64,000 nt of DNA, taken from positions 20,866,101 to 20,930,100 of the forward strand of contig NC_092677.1 in NCBI RefSeq assembly GCF_964355755.1, read 5' to 3'. The position numbers were made by a program, and so were the translations under genes. The notes beneath the pieces are model-generated. The model was not told the DNA's origin. It saw only the letters and a list, made by a program, of their open reading frames with translations, and did not search any database. Positions 62,860 to 64,000 of the stretch are shown piece by piece; the stretch's first letter is position 1, and each line of letters begins with the position of its first letter. The stretch comes from Antedon mediterranea. Taxonomy: Eukaryota > Echinodermata > Crinoidea > Comatulida > Antedonidae.

Positions 62860-64000
62860 GTTTTAGAACATTTTGAGCATTTCGTTAAAATTTTTCACAG
62901 AAAAACATCAAAGAGCAAAAAATAGCTTAATATCGTATTTAAAAACGTTTTAGACCATTTTGAGCATTTCGACAAAACTTTTTCACACAAAACAACAAAG
63001 TGTACAGAATAGCTTAATATCGCATTTGGAGACGTTTTAACCCATTTTGAGCATTTCGATAAAATTTTACACACAAAAACATCAAAGTGCACAAAATAGC
63101 TTAATATGGTATTTAAAAACGTTTTAGACCATTTTGAGCATTTCAACAAAACTTTTTCTCACAAAACATCAAAGTGTACAGAATAGCTTCAAATCGCATT
63201 TGGAGACGTTTTAGACCATTTTGTGCATTTCGATGAAACTTGGTTACACAAAAACATCAAAGTGCTTAAAATCACATTTTGAGCATTTCGTTAAAACTTT
63301 TCACACAAAAACATCAAAGTCCACAAAATAGCTTAATATCGTATTTAAAAACGTTTTAGACCATTTTGAGCATTTCGAAAAAACTTTTCCACACAAAACA
63401 TCAAAGTTTACAAAATAGCTTCAAATCGCATTTGGAGACGTTTTAGACCATTTTGTGATTTTCGAAAAAATTTGTTAACATAAAAACACCAAAGTGCTCA
63501 GAATACCTTCAAATCGCATTTGGAGACGTTTTAGACCCTTTTGTGCATTTCGATGAAACTTGGTTACACAAAAACATCAAAGTGCTTAAAATCACATTAG
63601 AAACCGTTTTAGACCATTTTGAGCATTTCGTTAAAATTTTTCACAGAAAAACATCAAAGAGCAAAAAATAGCTTAATATCGTATTTAAAAACGTTTTAGA
63701 CCATTTTGAGCATTTCGACAAAACTTTTTCACACAAAACATCAAAGTGTACAGAATAGCTTCAAATCGCATTTGGAGACGTTTTAACCCATTTTGAGCAT
63801 TTCGATAAAATTTTACACACAAAAACATCAAAGTGCACAAAATAGCTTAATATGGTATTTAAAAACGTTTTAGACCATTTTGAGCATTTCAACAAAACTT
63901 TTTCTCGCAAAACATCAAAGTGTACAGAATAGCTTCAAATCGCATTTGGAGACGTTTTAGACCATTTTGTGCATTTCGATGAAACTTGGTTACACAAAAA
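62860..64000. repeat. 1899-bp higher-order repeat, copy 4 (cut by window end)
   Basis: The first 1141 bp of a fourth unit are present. It matches copy 1, including TAGCTTAATATCGCATTTGG near 63010 and TTTCTCGC at 63901. The array continues beyond the window. Confidence 0.85.

Larger units (their letters stand above)
42661..64000. repeat. Satellite array, right arm (same family)
   Basis: The array resumes immediately after the transposon, in the same orientation and with the same monomer families, and runs to the end of the window. The left part (42661-52262) belongs to the 5350-bp higher-order repeat system. The right part (57251-64000) is a younger-looking 1899-bp tandem unit. No gene or other unique sequence is visible in this stretch. 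Array ends are not reached on either side of the window, so total array size is unknown. Confidence 0.97.

Noticed and set aside
1-64000. CRISPR array, because of regularly spaced direct repeats and the word GTTTTAGA, which resembles the start of a type II CRISPR repeat.
   Set aside because: There are no unique spacers: the whole 88-bp unit is repeated, including what would be spacer. Unit length, indel variants and higher-order structure are those of a eukaryotic satellite, and there are no cas genes.
1-64000. Inverted satellite segments or palindromic array organisation.
   Set aside because: Each core I read is in the same orientation (GTTTTAGACC or a close variant on the plus strand). I found no switch to its complement.
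1-64000. Telomeric repeats, rDNA, tRNA or histone gene clusters.
   Set aside because: No TTAGGG-type runs and no recognisable rRNA, tRNA or histone sequence appear in the array or in the insertion.

Overview
The window is almost entirely satellite DNA. Positions 1-41260 and 42661-64000, about 62.6 kb, form one uninterrupted head-to-tail array of AT-rich monomers of about 88 or 87 bp, all in the same orientation. There are roughly 730 monomers, estimated from length divided by mean monomer size. I find no protein-coding gene, tRNA, rRNA or CRISPR array. The only non-satellite DNA is a 1400-bp insertion at 41261-42660. It has 19-bp terminal inverted repeats and a TA target duplication, so it is a non-autonomous DNA transposon.

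Organism: the absence of coding sequence, the size and order of the array and the transposon point to a eukaryotic chromosome assembled from long reads, in centromeric, pericentromeric or other constitutive heterochromatin. The transposon interior is rich in TAGGCCTA-like words. From memory these are common in non-coding DNA of marine invertebrates, echinoderms in particular. That is a weak hint, not an identification.

Monomers: two families share a core, CGTTTTAGACCATTTTG. The 88-bp family (A) continues with GTGATTTTCGAAAAAAC and a GTTAAC site. The 87-bp family continues with (GA/TT/GT)GCATTTCG and CACAC-AAAACATC. Fixed indel variants of 67, 76, 78, 83 and 86 bp recur at fixed places, so they work as landmarks.

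Layout: 1-2309 holds a 614-bp tandem duplication. 2310-14458 holds three successive copies of a 3.4-4.5-kb higher-order unit. 14459-18408 is a mosaic. 18409-24430 repeats the start of the window, shifted by 18408 bp. 24431-30654 holds a 1268-bp tandem duplication. 30655-52262 holds three copies of a 5350-bp higher-order repeat; the second carries an extra 1512-bp duplication and the transposon, and the third carries 1268- and 1608-bp duplications. 52263-57250 is a mosaic. 57251-64000 is a tandem 1899-bp unit with almost identical copies.

The most informative results are the exact arithmetic of these nested periods, the empty target sites that date the transposon after amplification, and a change of flanking haplotype exactly at the transposon. 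All distances were counted by hand from diagnostic variants. Block ends are good to tens of bases because crossovers lie in identical sequence.
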